DNA of 64,000 bases from Rachycentron canadum (Eukaryota; Chordata; Actinopteri; Carangiformes; Rachycentridae): assembly GCA_038496675.1 (NCBI GenBank), contig CM076661.1:14220294-14284293 (forward strand), in the 5' to 3' direction. Positions 46,301 to 60,306 of this stretch are shown in pieces (within the stretch, counting starts at the first letter, position 1; each line of letters begins with the position of its first letter). The position numbers and the translations under genes are program-made. A model generated the notes under the pieces. It was not told the DNA's origin, made no database searches, and saw only the letters and a list, made by a program, of their open reading frames with translations.

Positions 46301-49300
46301 ATATTATGCAAAAGTTAGTCAACTCTCCCGTTCGCATGTAACAGCTTTGGCTTGTTTTGCCACATATTTATACAGCAGATGCATGTTTGTAAGTGTTCCC
46401 CCGAGCACCCGATGGTACCGGCTCTGATACAGTGTGACCTACTGTACCCGTGGCTCTTGATGGTTGTTTGTGCTCGTTGTTGCTCAAATCAAAGTCCAAT
46501 CAGTAAATGTTCGTCACGGCTCTGGCTTAACAAGTGATTTACAGCCATACACAAATCCATGATCTTTTGTCAGTCATTTCTATCTCTTAATCAACCAAGT
46601 TTTAAAGGTGCTGAGTCCACTGCCTGTAATCTCATCTGTTTTACCCTTGCAGTAATATTGGAAGGGCCCTATAATATTGCAGCTCTGTCACCCACCATTA
46701 TCCTGTCTGTCTGTGGTGGGAAACTAGGCCCCTGTGGCAACATAACTGGACAGTGTCTCTAATGGTGCAAACTGTGCCACTAGCAACAGGGAGTCAAAAC
46801 GCCATCATAGCCAATGGTGCTGTAAAATGAACCATTAGCTTTGTTTTTCCTGACATATCTCTGCCTCACTGGTCACAAATAGCAAGACAACTACTATATT
46901 TTTAAATACTGAAATTACGGGTCAGTGTTATCCCCTTGGATATGTGTACGAATTGTATGACAATCTGTATGTAACAGACTTTTTCACAAATAGGAAGTTT
47001 GGATAATTTTTTTTTTTTTTTTTTTTTTACCATTTGCATGTGATTTTTGAAATCATTTTATAATACGTAAATAAAATTTTTTTATTGAACATTACCCTAA
47101 AAAAAAAAATCATATTACTGTATGTGTGGAAATGTGTATTTTAGATATCTCAAATTTTTTAAAATTGTTAAATTGTGTAATTTTTGTTTTTTATAATTAC
47201 CTTCTAACTAACTGGAATATAAATCCTAAATGTGCATTGTCCAGGTCTGAGTAGTTAAAATACAAATTCTAATGATCAGCAAGACAAAACTACCATTGAC
47301 TTCCATTCACTCCCTGAGTGCAAGGTGTTGTATTATCATTTAATTGGTTACATAATAACTAGTTTAGCTATATCTACATTTATGTAGAGTAGTACTACAA
47401 GTCAATAGTTCTCATGATAATCCAAGATATATTTAATACATTTACAATTATTTCATTTTAACCACTTTTTATTTATAAAATTTTTATGCAGTTACAGTAT
47501 TTAGTGTGCTATCAAAGGTTGTGAAGTAGATAGAGTGGAGTTTCCAAAGTGGATTAAATGATTAAATTTAAAGCAGTCAGAAGGCCTTTGACGATATACA
47601 TAGACTGATGCTAATTTTGGCTCTTGTAATTTTAATGTAATGTAAAATGCAACAAAGCCTGTGAAATGAATAATATTGGCCAAAATTTTAAGAAACACAC
47701 AAAATAGAATACTTTTTTTAATTATAAAAACCTTTACAAAAAAAACCCCAAAAATAAGTAAATAAAAAATACCGATGAATTGAAAACATAATGGAGCAGT
47801 ACATCAACTTTCTCTTTTGCTGAATCAGATTTCATTTCATTTGTCCCATCAAAGTTTTTATGGAGCTGTTTGTGCGAAGGATACTATAGTTTCTGTAAAC
47901 CATTTCAACATTCACTGCTCTATTAACACACACATTTTGGCTTCATTTGTGGCAAAGAAAGAACGTTGCATTTCTCAAGCAGAGGTCTCAAAGTTCTTCA
48001 GTCTTACGTATAGTCTAATAAAAGAGAATTCTCCTTTTGAATGCACCCCTCCAAAAAATGTATTATCAGTTCAAAACAATGTCCCAAACCAGAGCTTTTA
48101 GTTTTTATTCTTTACAGCTGCTGTGTTTTTGTGGGCTTCCTCCTTGCGGCCTTTGCTGTCTGGACCACATTTGGAAGAGAGCCGCCTCTAAATTGTAGAC
48201 TTGCTGTTTTAAACACTGTTTTAATGGGTCCTTTTGAGTTGGGGGATTTCTGGTAAGGAAACGTGGTTTCTCCAAACAGGATATTTTGGTTGTCATGTTT
48301 GTATGGTTGCTGATTTCTGTTTTTTATTTTGATAACTGCTGGTTCTCACTATCCCTCAATTTAAAAAGTGCCCTGGAATCCAGACTGTGAGGCTGTATGT
48401 CGTTACTCCTCACTTTTAATGTTCAGGCCTCGTGTTTCCTGATTTATTAAGACATCCAATAAATAAAAGATGATTTTTACCGAGCTGCAGGTGCAGCGGC
48501 TCCACATGCAAACATGTGCAAACTCAGATCTAAAAGCAGCGATGCAGTGAAGTGAGACAGCAGCCAGACCTGTTAATGCTCTTGTTGTGTTGCAGAACAA
48601 TTTAGCTATGCAGTCATAAGCAAGTTAAGGTATTTATTGCAGCCATTAATGACTTACAGGTTGAAGGAATGTGGCATAGTTCCTTCACAAGGCGTCTGTG
48701 TGTATAGTAACGCAGGCTTACAGTTGCAAAGGAAATGGGGAAGGTTCGGCTGGAACACGCTCAGTCACGACTGTTTCCTCTGAGCTCATGTGAGTTGGGT
48801 CATTTGGCACCACAAAGAAAAACCAATCCACAAACAGCAAACACATCTGCTGCACTCACATATACAGACTGTCCACTGTAGTGAGCATTTGGACAGATTG
48901 TGGGTGAGGGGAATCCTTTTAAAAGTATTATTGATAAATAAAACATGGGAAGCTCTCCACTAAGGGAAGAAAAATCACCAAACTTCAGCTTTGATATTCC
49001 AATTGAAAGCACAAATTCTTTATACTTTAACTGAAATTTCCTTTTTTAGCCATTGTATTAAAAGCAGCTTTATCTCCTCCCATTCTCATATTTGATTCAT
49101 TTAAGTAGAAGAGTGGGTCCCACATTATGTCTCAATACACTTTAAAAAAGAATGAAGACAATTTCAGAAAGTACGACAACATAGAATATATCAAATAAAA
49201 TCAGTTTTGTTTTGCTTTTTGTTTTTTTGGAATAGGATATAGATAAGGTTCCACATTTTTTTTTTTTTTTTTTTTTTTTTTAGTGTAATGATCATTTCTC

Positions 49301-49492
49301 ACTTTAACAACAGGCCAAGATTGTTTCAGGTGATGTTGTTGATGTTGTTGAAACCTAATTTCACAATTTTCAGTTTTTAATTATGTCCTTGAAGGACTTT
49401 TATATTTTACACTTTTTTTCTCCCACTTTAAATCTTCTGTTCTCTCTGTTTCTGCCTGTTGGGTCATTTATCATGTCTGTTCTTTCTTCCAG
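43339..49492 (+). other. fmn1: fmn1 intron 14
   Basis: 6.2 kb, one of the two longest introns. Part 43550-45330 is unique, mixed in composition and looks like a candidate regulatory landscape (for example about 43690-44300). Part 46980-47780 is strikingly AT-rich with several T and A runs (47008-47028, 47099-47109). Another T run is at 49256-49280. No gene or named repeat is recognised. Confidence 0.75.
46980..47780. other. AT-rich island
   Basis: About 800 bp made almost wholly of A/T-rich words and homopolymer runs, clearly richer in AT than its flanks. It could be decayed transposon sequence or a matrix-attachment-like segment. No diagnostic motif is seen. Confidence 0.5.
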
Positions 49493-49585
49493 CCTGTGAG
49501 AAGGATGTGCAGAAGGTGTGCGGTAACTCGTCGGAGGAACACCTCCACCCCTTCCAAGAAAAGATGGAGGGATTTATTTCTGCAG
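49493..49585 (+). CDS. fmn1: fmn1 exon 15: FH2 post region
   Basis: With the carried G encodes ACEKDVQKVCGNSSEEHLHP then FQEKMEGFISA, aligning with human ASEKQMVVVCKESPKEYLQP then FKDKLEEFFQ. Acceptor TTCTTTCTTCCAG, donor GCAG|GTGGGT, one base carried over. Confidence 0.93.
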
Positions 49586-52500
49586 GTGGGTGAAGCTAAG
49601 ATTCCTCTTTATCTTTAACAAAACAAAGAAACACTATTCCACATAAGGTATGTTGGTTGTAAATATGTGTCAAATTTGTTCTTCACTGTGGAGATTTACT
49701 TGATTATTTATAATTCCACAATATACGATGACACATGTTCTGAAAGATGTAAAGACCTGCATTGTATTTATGTCCCTTTATTGATTGCGTAACTGTTATG
49801 GAGTTGATGAAACATTTTACTTTTTTTTTTTTGTTGTTTGTTTTGTTTTGAGAACTCTTGGTGCATGTGAGAACCGACAAATAAGTGTAATTCAAGAACT
49901 ATCAATCACAGACAGACAAACACACTGAAGTCCTCACTGCCAGATGGCAATGATAGATGTTTGCCCTCTGTCCTGCTTATAAGCTGACCTCACTCATGTA
50001 AAGTTGTTAAGAAAATTCTTAGTGACTTCAAAGATGAAACATTCAGGTGGACAGCTAAGGAGATAGTCATGAAACCAAGCTTATAGAACTAGGAGAGCCC
50101 CATTTGGGACCTTTTAAAAAGAGGAAGGTATAATTATGTTGCTTTTTTTTTTTTTTTTTTTTGCCATGTCACCGAGTCATCTGGGTGATGGAGGACCTGT
50201 CTCTTAGCGTATGTGTGTGTAGTCTTGTGGTCTTGCTGCGAGAGGGCGTCTCGGTGCGCTGTAAGACAGCATGAGGACAGGAGTCTACAGCCCTGTAGAA
50301 GGGATCACATTGCCTCTAACATGGTTCTCATGTACTCTCGGCTACCATAAAGCTGGCAGGACATCTCTGGCTGCGGCCTTGTAAAGAGTGGCCAGCCTCA
50401 GTGCATCAGGCACGGGGACCACCAGGACAGGAACAGAGCTTCCTTGACAAACTCTGATTATCTCACTGTCTGTCCCCTCTCTGACCCAGACACAAGTCAT
50501 CTTCTTTCTTCCTTCCCATCCTACATTATAGTCACAGTAGCTGTCACTTAACTTATAACGTACTGTTAAAATATCCTCAGTTTGTGCCTTCTTCCTGGAA
50601 AAAAACAAGTTTACACACTGCACTTTATGAGACTTTCTAGAAATTAACAGAGAAATAAGGGCACAAAGATTCCTGCCACATCTGATTCAAAGTCCTTTTC
50701 AACCTATACTGCCTTTGAAACACAACTACAATGGTAGTTTCATTATTGGAAGTAACTGTACACATTTCCTTGAGTTATGGTACAAATATCATTAAAGTGA
50801 TGGTCTGTGCTGCCTATTAGACACCCATCTGCTTATTTCACCAAAGTTTTATTATACACAAACCCTCCTTTGTATTTGAGTGAATGCCATTAAGATGTCT
50901 AAGTTTGCCTCAGAGAGGTCCCTCTCTCTCTCCTGCTGTCACATCACTAGATCTAGTTGTGCATAAAAAACAGTAAAAGTGGTAGAGGCAAACCTCCATT
51001 TCCACTTCCACGTTTTGTCCCGATTGCTTTGCATAGAGGCAGCTGGCCAAAAATCTTTACCTCTTTTGCGTAACTCAAAGAAGGCTGCAGGATAGAGCAC
51101 ACGTGTCATCAGATCTCCAAAGGCTAAAGCTAATTAGTTCCCCTCAATATTCAGTCTTATACCAAAGCCAAAAAACACTGCGAACTCAGCAGCAGTGAGA
51201 ACGGCTCAAAGGTACATGCCAGAGTTTTTGATCCAACAGTATCATCCACGTGCCGTGTACACATCTTCGCAATCTGATCCACATAAGTGTGATCACTGTT
51301 TCAAATCCCAGCATCACCAGTGCACATTAAATATAAACTATTGTGTTACTTCTCTTGATGAACACATCTGGATATGTGTTTTTCAATGTAACAGGCTGCA
51401 GGATGACCTGAGTTTCTCTCAGTTACTTGCTTTTTGCCTGCTTTTGATTCCACACTGGTCAAAATACACACACATTTGTTGGTGCCAAATTTTAAATTTG
51501 GGTCTGGACCAAGACACATGCAGCGGCCCATATTGCTCCACATACTGTGTTTGTTTAGTTTTACTGAATATCCAGATATTAAACACAGAGAATATTGTGC
51601 TGCAGCCTGTGGACATAAAATCGACAGGTCAGTCCAAAGTGTTAAGGGCTCTATTATCCAAATCTATAATTTTATACAAAAAAAACTCTTTACACAAATA
51701 ATCCAGTTATTAGGATCAGCTATAGAAAGACATTTGTTGTTAATTTAAAAAAAATTGCAAAAATGCCAGTTACTCTGTTTGCTCAGTCTTCCTTTAAATT
51801 GAGTTTCTTTGGGATTTAGACTGTTGGTCTAACAAAAGAAAAGAAGAAAGAAAAGAGAAGAGCTGGCTCTGATGCCCTTTTCCACAATTTTTTAAAATAT
51901 TATATAAAGAAAAAAAAACTAATGGGCAGGTTAATTGTCACAGAAGCCCGTAGTTGCAGCAGCCCTAAGAAACATTGTGTTGTTTAAAGTCTAACATATG
52001 ATGAAAGAAAGAAGAAATTTTCATTGACTTCCATTTTATTCAGACAATGGCAGATATCTCCAATACCACTTAAGGTTTAGTTTGTAATTTGAGTAAACCA
52101 GCCATTTGTGTCTTTTCCTGGAGTGAAAGACAGCTGTTTTTAGACAGTGTGTGTCTTCAGCAGTGTCAAAAGCCCTACTCATGCAGCAAGCAGCTATCAC
52201 AGAGGTTTAGATGAGGTGTCTTCACCAGGAGGTTGTAGCCATATGTTTGTGTCCATGTTTGCAGTACAATTCCTGAAATGATGATAATGATCCTCACTGC
52301 ACTGGGATTATGTGCTCTTGAAGTGGAAATGTGCTGTGACATTGTTCTAGTTAGTTTATCCACCTTTGCTACTGTATTTCTGAGTGCTAAATATTTCCTT
52401 TGAGCTTTGTGGCCAGTGTCACAGAATATCAGAAAGCTTTTAAAAACCACTGTGGTTGCCACTGGCTACAAAATGCCATTGGTTTGCAAAGGAACATCTT

Positions 52501-54807
52501 GAACATTAACTTCCAGTGGAATACTTGTAAACCTTTCTTTCATAAACAGAATTCCTCGAGCTGCTGCCCGTGCTTTGGGAGGAGCGGTGTGTAATCATCG
52601 TTCATGATGATTCCATGACTTCAAAAGGCAAAAACAAAGCAACAGTGCTCACATCAAAGAGTGGCGGAGGCTTTTAAACTCTGAGTCATCAGTGAATGAG
52701 TGAATTTCTCACCCAGGTAAAGGCTCAGGAGGGCTGACCACAGATACATGTGTTTGACACATGATTTTAGATATCAAAATTAACTGTTAGGAAATAGTGT
52801 GGAAGAATGCAGCATCCGAAGCCTCAGAAAACTTGCTGTGTGGTGTAACTTTGGCCTCATACACGAGGACCAAAGTGTAACAGAGAATGAGCAGATGGAG
52901 ACAGAACTTTCCAGTTTCCAGTTTGAACTCTGACTTGTGTTTCTGAGTAGCACTGACCCATAACCCAGGCTGTGGAGAGGCTCACAGCAGGGCCTGCAGG
53001 TGAACCCAAACGCCCCGTGCCCTGTCTCTTAAACTTGCCTGTGTGATCTCTTACAGATCTAACAGTAGACACCTCACAAACCCTTCTCCTGTACAGCCCT
53101 GTCCCATCATTGTTGTTGCTCCTCCTCAAATCCTACGTACACGCGGGTGTTGTATTAAGTTTGCGTATTGAAATGAAATGTGGTTTTGTATTTCTACTAG
53201 AACTGATTCCTCTCATTCAGAAGTATGAGGTTTCATGAAAAAGAAAAAAGACCTGATCTGACTGCGGTAGTTTCAACATCTGATCAACCACCTTTTTGTT
53301 TCCCTTGTTAATCGGAGCCCTTTGAAACCTCTGGGGATACTCTGACAGGCATATTTTTTGTGTTGAATACACGCCATGACTAATTGAAAACAAATTCCTG
53401 CTTTTAATCTCAGCTTGTGTAAATCTCATTTCACTGGCTCTCTGAGGAAAATTCATGTGAATCATCAGATCCTTTGTCTTGTCAGTGAGTCACAACCTAA
53501 TAACCAAGATTCCACTTGTTCAGATGACTGAATTACGTAGACCATGTGAAATTTGCAGATGGCAGCTGTCCAGGGAACCTGTTTTTAATGAAGTCTAAGA
53601 GATTTGTCTGTATCCTAAGTACAAGTGGTGCAGAGAGATGGAAAAGGATGCTATATGGAAATCCTCAGCATCCCTCTAAGATCACTCTCCATCTCTTTGT
53701 TATCTGGCTGCTAGGTAAAGCAGTGGTTTGGAAAAGTGTGTCGGAGTTTTAAAGCCCTAATTTATTGTCCCTCTCAGCATGCATGTCTCATAACTTTCTA
53801 GTTAGCGACTACTGGTTTCATGTTTACACAGGGAGCGGAGGAAGAGAAACTTCACACATCCTCTCACTCTGGGGCACTCTCTCTTTCCTTCTCTCTCGCG
53901 TCTCGGCTCCAGTGCCACCTCTGCATAGTCGCACCAGAGGGGTACCTCAGGCGCCAGCCTGACCCCCACTGAGACTAACACCATTGGTCACGGCCCCTCT
54001 CCTCTTCCCCCCTTGTCCCTCAATCCCAGACATAGCCACCACCCCCTTCATTAGGTTTACCTCATACATGTAAAAAATGCCCCCTTGCCCACATACATGT
54101 TTAAAAAAAAAAAAAATTAAAAAAAAAGTAAAAAGGGTAGTTGGTCAGAGGCTTAGGCTAACCTTCTCCCAGAAGACCCCCAAACCTGCCTTTGAACAAT
54201 TTTTTGGAGACTTCCCCCTCTTAAATCTTCAAGTAGGAAAGGTCCCCCATCATTGTAAAAAGGATGAATCTGGAAAAATGCAATAAATCTGAGATCACAG
54301 GCACTCTCTGGCCCTAGATAAATTCTTGCACCTCGGCCTGGCCCGCTGCACACATCTGCCTTGCATTTAGACACTTTTACATGGCAGGAGTCCACAGGAG
54401 CCTCCAGTTCCCAAGCCTCTCTGCTCAACCCTGCGCCCCTGCTTCAGCTCTGCTTAGAACATGCACATGTATGTCCACACACACACAAACACACACACCT
54501 CTGCAAACAGACCACCACTCCCCGCCCTAAGCCCAAGCGTCACAGGCTAACGCTCTCATGCGTCAACACACAGACGCATGTCAAACTTTACAATGTGCTT
54601 AACTGTCACTTGGATAACATGCTCACTGTGTCAGTGACATCTCAACCCAGAGCCCCTTCTTTTTCTTCTACTCTCCTCACTTAACAACTCAACAATAATG
54701 GCTGATGAACACAGCGCCCCCTCTGAAACATTTGGTTGTCCATGTCACCAAAAGCTTCATAATATAGTTTATAAGGTGTCTTAATTTGACATTTTGTCTT
54801 TTTACAG
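49586..54807 (+). other. fmn1: fmn1 intron 15
   Basis: 5.2 kb. T runs near 49821-49831 and 50144-50162; CA-rich tract near 54478-54500; A run near 54102-54127. The longest frames (51195-51701 on +, 50342-50623 on -) show no known domain and no exon signals that I trust. Confidence 0.8.
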
Positions 54808-54859
54808 CTCAAAAGGAGCACTCTGCTGAAGAGGACCGGCTCAGTTCGGCACAGGAAAG
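54808..54859 (+). CDS. fmn1: fmn1 exon 16: FH2 post region
   Basis: With the carried G encodes AQKEHSAEEDRLSSAQE plus two bases of a Ser codon; human reads AKKEHKMEESHLENAQK. Acceptor CTTTTTACAG, donor GAAAG|GTAGGA. Confidence 0.92.
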
Positions 54860-57189
54860 GTAGGAGACCAATTTGAACAAAGCGATGTCAAGATGCATTT
54901 AAAATTCAGAATGAAATATCGTGTTTGGACAGAAAATATTTGTGGATTTCGTCCCTCAACAAGGGAACTTTGCCAAGTGTTATGGATTGCAAACGTCAGT
55001 GTTGCGTTATTTGGCATGCTTCACATAGATAACATGGCTGGTATCTGTCAGCACTAATGTTTGCCATTTGTATAGTTGTGTACAGTTACTCGTAGCAGCT
55101 GTTAAAGTTTCTGGTAAGATGTAGGGGCTTCTCAGTATCACGGTTTTACTGCTTTGGGGAGACAGTCCAACTTGAAAGGTATGGGATGAAATATTTTACA
55201 CTGAAGGATTTTAACATAATGTTATTTATGCACACGGGTAACTTCATCAGTGCTAATGACTAAGTCTTGTAATTTGTCTAAAGACAAATATATGAGATAA
55301 ACAACCTTAACAGAAACGGCAGTGGATTTCTGCACATACGTAATGTGCAGCATACTGTATTTTAAGCCCAAACACCCTGTGCTTCCTCCCCTGCAGTTCC
55401 TATCATTCTTATCTGCCATGTTTTGTGCAGAAGACTCCCAAGAGTTTTCTGAGAGGTATCTGATTTATAGGCATAAGACACACTGGCAGCCGCTGAGCTT
55501 GCTGTCCGAGGGAAATCATATCTGGAACATTTCATATTGGAAAAAGATGGTGGAGCAGACAAACAAAGCAAATAGATTATTTTTGCCTTGTTTGGACAGA
55601 GAGCAGAATTGTTTGCTTTATATCGTAACTCTGCCACTTCCAAAATAAATCACGAAAGCACGTAAAGGAGAAAGTGAGAGACGCCGGGTGCGAGAAAATG
55701 GAAACTGTAAACAATTAGGAGGTTGATTGCTTTGGACAACACTGTAACTCAGCGAATGCTTCCAAACTGTTCTGTTTCATGTTGCCTTTTTTGAGCAAAG
55801 AGGGTCACTGAGGGGCGGCTGCACCTCTCACCCTGTGTCCTGGTCTCTTACCCCCCACCCTCACCTATCTCTGTCCACTGGACCGGACTGGCGTGTGTGT
55901 GTGTGTGCATGACACCACTGTAATGAAGGTGTTGAACTTGGAGGGGAATATTGATCAAAAGGGCCATGCAGCTCCTTTGCCTTTAATGAAGTTTTCCCTA
56001 AATTTCATCTAAAGACGGGGGCTGGCTGACTGGCGCTAGGTAGAGCAGGACAAAAGGAGGGTGGGGGACTTTTCTCAGGTTCCCACAGAGCCACCTCATA
56101 AAAGTGACACACTGTTGATGAATATGGGCGTCAGCGGGCTCACCAGGCCCTGGGTGGGCTCTCACATCTGCACTGGATGAGGGATCCTCACACAAACACA
56201 ACAGCAGCAGTGGCAACAGCGTTATGGCTGTGTGTTAATAAAGAAAATAGACACCACATCCTTCATGCTACCGAATACCTCGGCCTCCGTCTGTCAGTTT
56301 AGACGCCTGTAAATTAAAGTTAACCAGGAGTTTGCTGGGCAGGGTGAATACAAATCAGGACATGCTCAAGAATTACAGCTGGGTATTGAACCTCACTACT
56401 TTTTTGGCTCCAACCAAATTGTTTCTGTAGCACAGAGAATTGACAACCATCGAACAGGGCTGCAACTACTCTATTGATGAAATTATTTTCCATGACAGTT
56501 CCACATTGCTTATTTTGTCAGACCAACAAAGATATGAAAGTATGAAAGTAAATTATAATTATAAATAAAATTATAAGCAAGGTTAAGAATTTAACCTGAA
56601 AAAATTGATGAAAAATCGATTATCAAAATAGTTGGCAATTAATTTTCTGTCAACCACTGAGAAAATGTTTGCCTTGCCATCAAATATCAAAAGTTGAAAC
56701 TAAAGATTTATGCTCTTCTATGCGTGAAATTAGTGGATTTGGGCTGTATCAATAAAAGTCACTGGACAGTTTTGCCAGTTTAAGGCTATTTATTCAGGCA
56801 AAGTTGTTGTATGGCTGCTTGATTTGACAATTATCAGCACAGTTTGAAAAAGTATGATTTTTAGCATTGGTCTCACAACTCGGGTATCACAGTGGTACAG
56901 GCATCAAATGTGTATATAAAGCCCTAATCATTTTTAGACATGCTGCTCATGTGGCTCTATAGATGTGTGTTGTTCTGTCGATGCACCTGCCAGATTTCTG
57001 ATTATATTTTAGGTCCAGACTGATATATGATCATATTTAACTGTTCAAGCAGCACCATTATCACGTTGTCCAGTACTTTGGTTTGTTACACAAAGCTAAC
57101 ACGCTAAAGTATTGATATATGTTGTAGCATACTATTGTTGCTATTGCTGTATAGGATCGCTCTCTCGCTCTCCCTCTCTCTTTCTCTCT

Positions 57190-57375
57190 CTCTTTCTTTT
57201 TTTTTTTTTTTAAAAGGAAGTTTTTCCTCGCCATTGTCACCAAGTGCTTGCTCTTGGAATTGTTGTGTCTCTGTAAATAATTTTATTGAGCAGGTTTGGA
57301 ACTGCTCTATTTGGGCTTTGGTGCCTTGAGATAACTTGTCTTGTGAACTATATAAAAAAGAATTGACTTGACTAA
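57190..57375. repeat. Common teleost interspersed repeat, 3' tail
   Basis: The run GGAAGTTTTTCCTCGCCATT, then CAAGTGCTTGCTCTTGGAAT, then GTCTCTGTAAATAATTTTAT, then GGTGCCTTGAGATAACTTGT and a terminal TATATAAAAAAGAATTGACTT matches a 3'-tail module repeated very widely in fish genomes. Class not assigned. A CT-rich and T tract lies immediately upstream. Confidence 0.75.
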
Positions 57376-58554
57376 AGTAAAATGGCATGTTAGCATTGTA
57401 GTTATGAGAGTGTTGCTGTGCTAGCATTGCCATTTAGCTCAGAGCACTGCTGTGCACGGCCTCACAAAGCCACTAGTATTATTGTAGACCTTTTAATCCA
57501 GAATATATACTTATCAAATGTATATGACAAATGTCTGCAAAATCACTTGTACTATAATTAAACTGGTGCTAGTGCAGTGACATTATCAATACAGGAGATA
57601 AAACATTTCACACATGGGAAACAACAACTTAAAAAAAGCTCATTAATTTCGTCCTGATGAGAAAGACAGCTCTATCAAGGTCTTTTTCTGGCATTTCACT
57701 TTTCGTAAAACATTATCTGAGCCTCTGGGCATGACGAGTACTGAAGCCTTTTCCTCAACATGCAGTCCTAATTTGTCTGCTTCATGTTCGGGTTCCACTG
57801 AGGTTTTCTGGTTCTGTCCTCAGTTCCGTCTCATTAAGTTCTCTTCTCCCACATCATGCTCAATTTCATTTGGCCCAGCTGCCTCCTCTACAGTCACTGT
57901 GCAGTTATGGTTTCATAGATGCTAGCTGGTACATTATTCTTCTTTGGCACAAAGGGGCTTTAGTGCCTCTGTTGACTCGGCCGACAACATGCAGTTTACT
58001 TCTGTAATCTTTTTACTGGGGAAACAAAGGAATGCAGAGTTGCTTGTCCAAATATTTCCCTGATTCTCACGGCTGCTCATGGTTTTGTAATGGGTCTTTT
58101 TTTATAGCTGTCAGTGAGGAATGCTGGCTGTGGGTGCCGCAGTAAACCCTCTCACGGCAATGGCATCATAGCGTGGATTACAGAGCCGGGGTTTTGTGTG
58201 CGTGCATGTGTGCACGACTGTAATTGTGCCGCGCTCGCAAACGAACTCAGTTCCGCTTGATTTTGTTTATGTTTTGTAGGTAAATTCGCATGTGTGAGTG
58301 TGTTTGCATCTGTTTTGAGTGAAGCTTTGTGTATCTGCTTGTTGCACATGCTCAGGAGGCTAAAAGGAAAAGCTTGATTTGTGCATGCTTTGACATGATG
58401 ACCCAGGGTCAGGAGAGGAGCTGATGGAGAAGAGACCCTGTTCATCATGCCAGACAAGGCCGGCTGCAACAAAGCTACCTGGGATGGCTCGTCTGTTTGG
58501 TCAATCTAGGCCTCTGATTTCTTCTGTAGTGTACGGGATGATCTACAGTGCTCT

Positions 58555-58556
<2 letters not shown>

Positions 58557-58594
<38 letters not shown>
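58557..58594. repeat. Poly(T) run
   Basis: 38 consecutive T in fmn1 intron 16. Length unreliable. Confidence 0.9.
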
Positions 58595-58595
<1 letters not shown>

Positions 58596-59512
58596 AGCAT
58601 CCCAACGAAATGACGCATCCTTGAGAAATGGGAAGCAGAATCCCGTTTTTTATTTTCCCCCAGCTTTTAGCCGACCGTCTGGGCAGCATATTGCACCATT
58701 TCACACAACATGAGCATGTCTTAGATTAGCGTCGCAAAAAGCCACCTAGCATCTGGAGGTCAGAGCCTATCTGGGTGTCAATGGGACAGGGAGCATCCCT
58801 TGAATCATAGCCCCCTTTTATCAACCCTTTGACAGGCCTGGCTAGAAAATCTCTTTCATGTTTAGCTTATGGAGGGAATCTGAAGCAGCAGGCTGCTTTT
58901 CATGCCTTGTGTGTGCCGCTGAGAGCCCTGCAAAGAGTTCAGATTTGGTTACAATTGAATTAGGCCTACAACAGTGCTACAATCTGGCCCAGGGAACTGA
59001 AAAGAGAAAATCCAGAGTGTTTATTCACATAGATCTGATGTTTCTCTGTGTTTTTTATTGTGTGCACAGCTGTCTGAGTGACTTCACATGTGCATATATC
59101 ATATTCATATCTTTGATTGTCTGCCATTAAATATGTTCCTGGACCTGTAGGTGTGAGTTCACACTGCTGTGTGTATATGTGTGTGTTACTGTGTCTGGAG
59201 GAGCAGCAGCCTGGTCTTGGCTTGTCTCCGTCTCCTCTGGCAGTCTTCCCCTGCAGGCTGTGAAGGTCAATTTGATAATGGAGCCGCTGCTACTGGCACT
59301 CCCCTGTCGCTCAGCAGGGTGGACACTCTCCTTCCAGCTCTGCTTCTGGCCTCTCAGTCTCACTCTCCATCCATCCATCGTTTTTTGTGTGTGCTGTGTC
59401 TGTTTTGCCATAGTTCACTGAAGCATACTGTAACTTACAACATATATTATTCATATATGGTGAATATGATAAGACAATACTATTTGTGCACCTGTTCTGT
59501 TTTCCTCCATAG

Positions 59513-59662
59513 TTTCAGGGAAATGGTGAGCTACTTTGGTATCAAGCCAAAAGCCGGTGAGAAAGAAGTGGCCCCAAGTTACGTCTTTATGCTCTGGTAC
59601 GAGTTTTGCAATGACTTCAAGAACACATGGATACGACAAAGCAAGAACATCTCCAAGGAGAG
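59513..59662 (+). CDS. fmn1: fmn1 exon 17: end of FH2
   Basis: Completes the Ser codon and encodes FREMVSYFGIKPKAGEKEVA, then PSYVFMLWYEFCNDFKNTWI and RQSKNISKE; human FMN1 has YFGMKPKSGEKEITPSYVFM and WYEFCSDFK. This is the C-terminal helix bundle of FH2. Donor GAGAG|GTGAGG, two bases carried over. Confidence 0.96.
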
Positions 59663-60279
59663 GTGAGGTGGATTCTGGTGAGAATGATCCTTTTCTTTCT
59701 TACTCGGCCCAAGTAAGCATCATGAAACCCTGACCGGTATCTTTGGTAAAACCTGACATGTTACAAGTTGGTTTGGTCGATGGGTTACAGTAGTGGGTTA
59801 CAGTAGTAATAGCAAGTGCGGTTGAATACTGCAGTTGCCTCACTCTGTCTGTCAATAATACCATTTCATTTTACCAGTTAAATGCTTTTAATGTGAAGGA
59901 AATGTTCTTTTGCATTAGCAGTAACTTCCTACAGCTCTTATACACCCTATACATCATAAAAGAGGCAACTATAGATAGTAGAAAACTGTGTGTTATTTCC
60001 ATGAAAATCTTCCGTATTGCGTCTTTAATGTCTGGCAGAAAGATTTGTGTGCAAACACAAACTTGGCAGATAAAGCAAAGTTTATCCTCATGTTAGCCTT
60101 ATCTTTGTCACCCTTGGATAGATGGTTAACACCTCTGGACATCAATTCAAATTAACAGTAATTGTGCGAGGGTGATGCTCAGATGCTGGGGTGTAATTAG
60201 AGTAGGGGGGGCATCAAAGAGGGGCCAAATGGGTAGCTTGAATTTATGGTTGTTTCCTCTGACCTGAGGTGGCAGTTGA

Positions 60280-60306
60280 GGGGGGGGGGGGGGGGGGGGG
60301 GGGGGG
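60280..60306. repeat. Poly(G) run
   Basis: 27 consecutive G on the coding strand of fmn1 intron 17. It could fold as a G-quadruplex in DNA or pre-mRNA. Length is unreliable. Confidence 0.9.

Larger units (their letters stand above)
54860..59512 (+). other. fmn1: fmn1 intron 16
   Basis: 4.7 kb. It holds a teleost repeat tail (57190-57370), a CT-rich tract (57160-57195), a 38-base T run (58557-58594) and unique blocks (about 55990-56340 and 58600-58930) that look like regulatory candidates. No gene is recognised. Confidence 0.8.

Noticed and set aside
50342..50623. 93-codon antisense frame with plausible-looking protein composition
   Set aside because: No known family recognised, no flanking exons or convincing splice sites identified, and it sits in an intron. 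I could not support it as a gene.
51195..51701. 168-codon frame on the + strand
   Set aside because: Cys/His-rich but without a zinc-finger or other pattern, no splice context, and the underlying DNA looks like ordinary intron.
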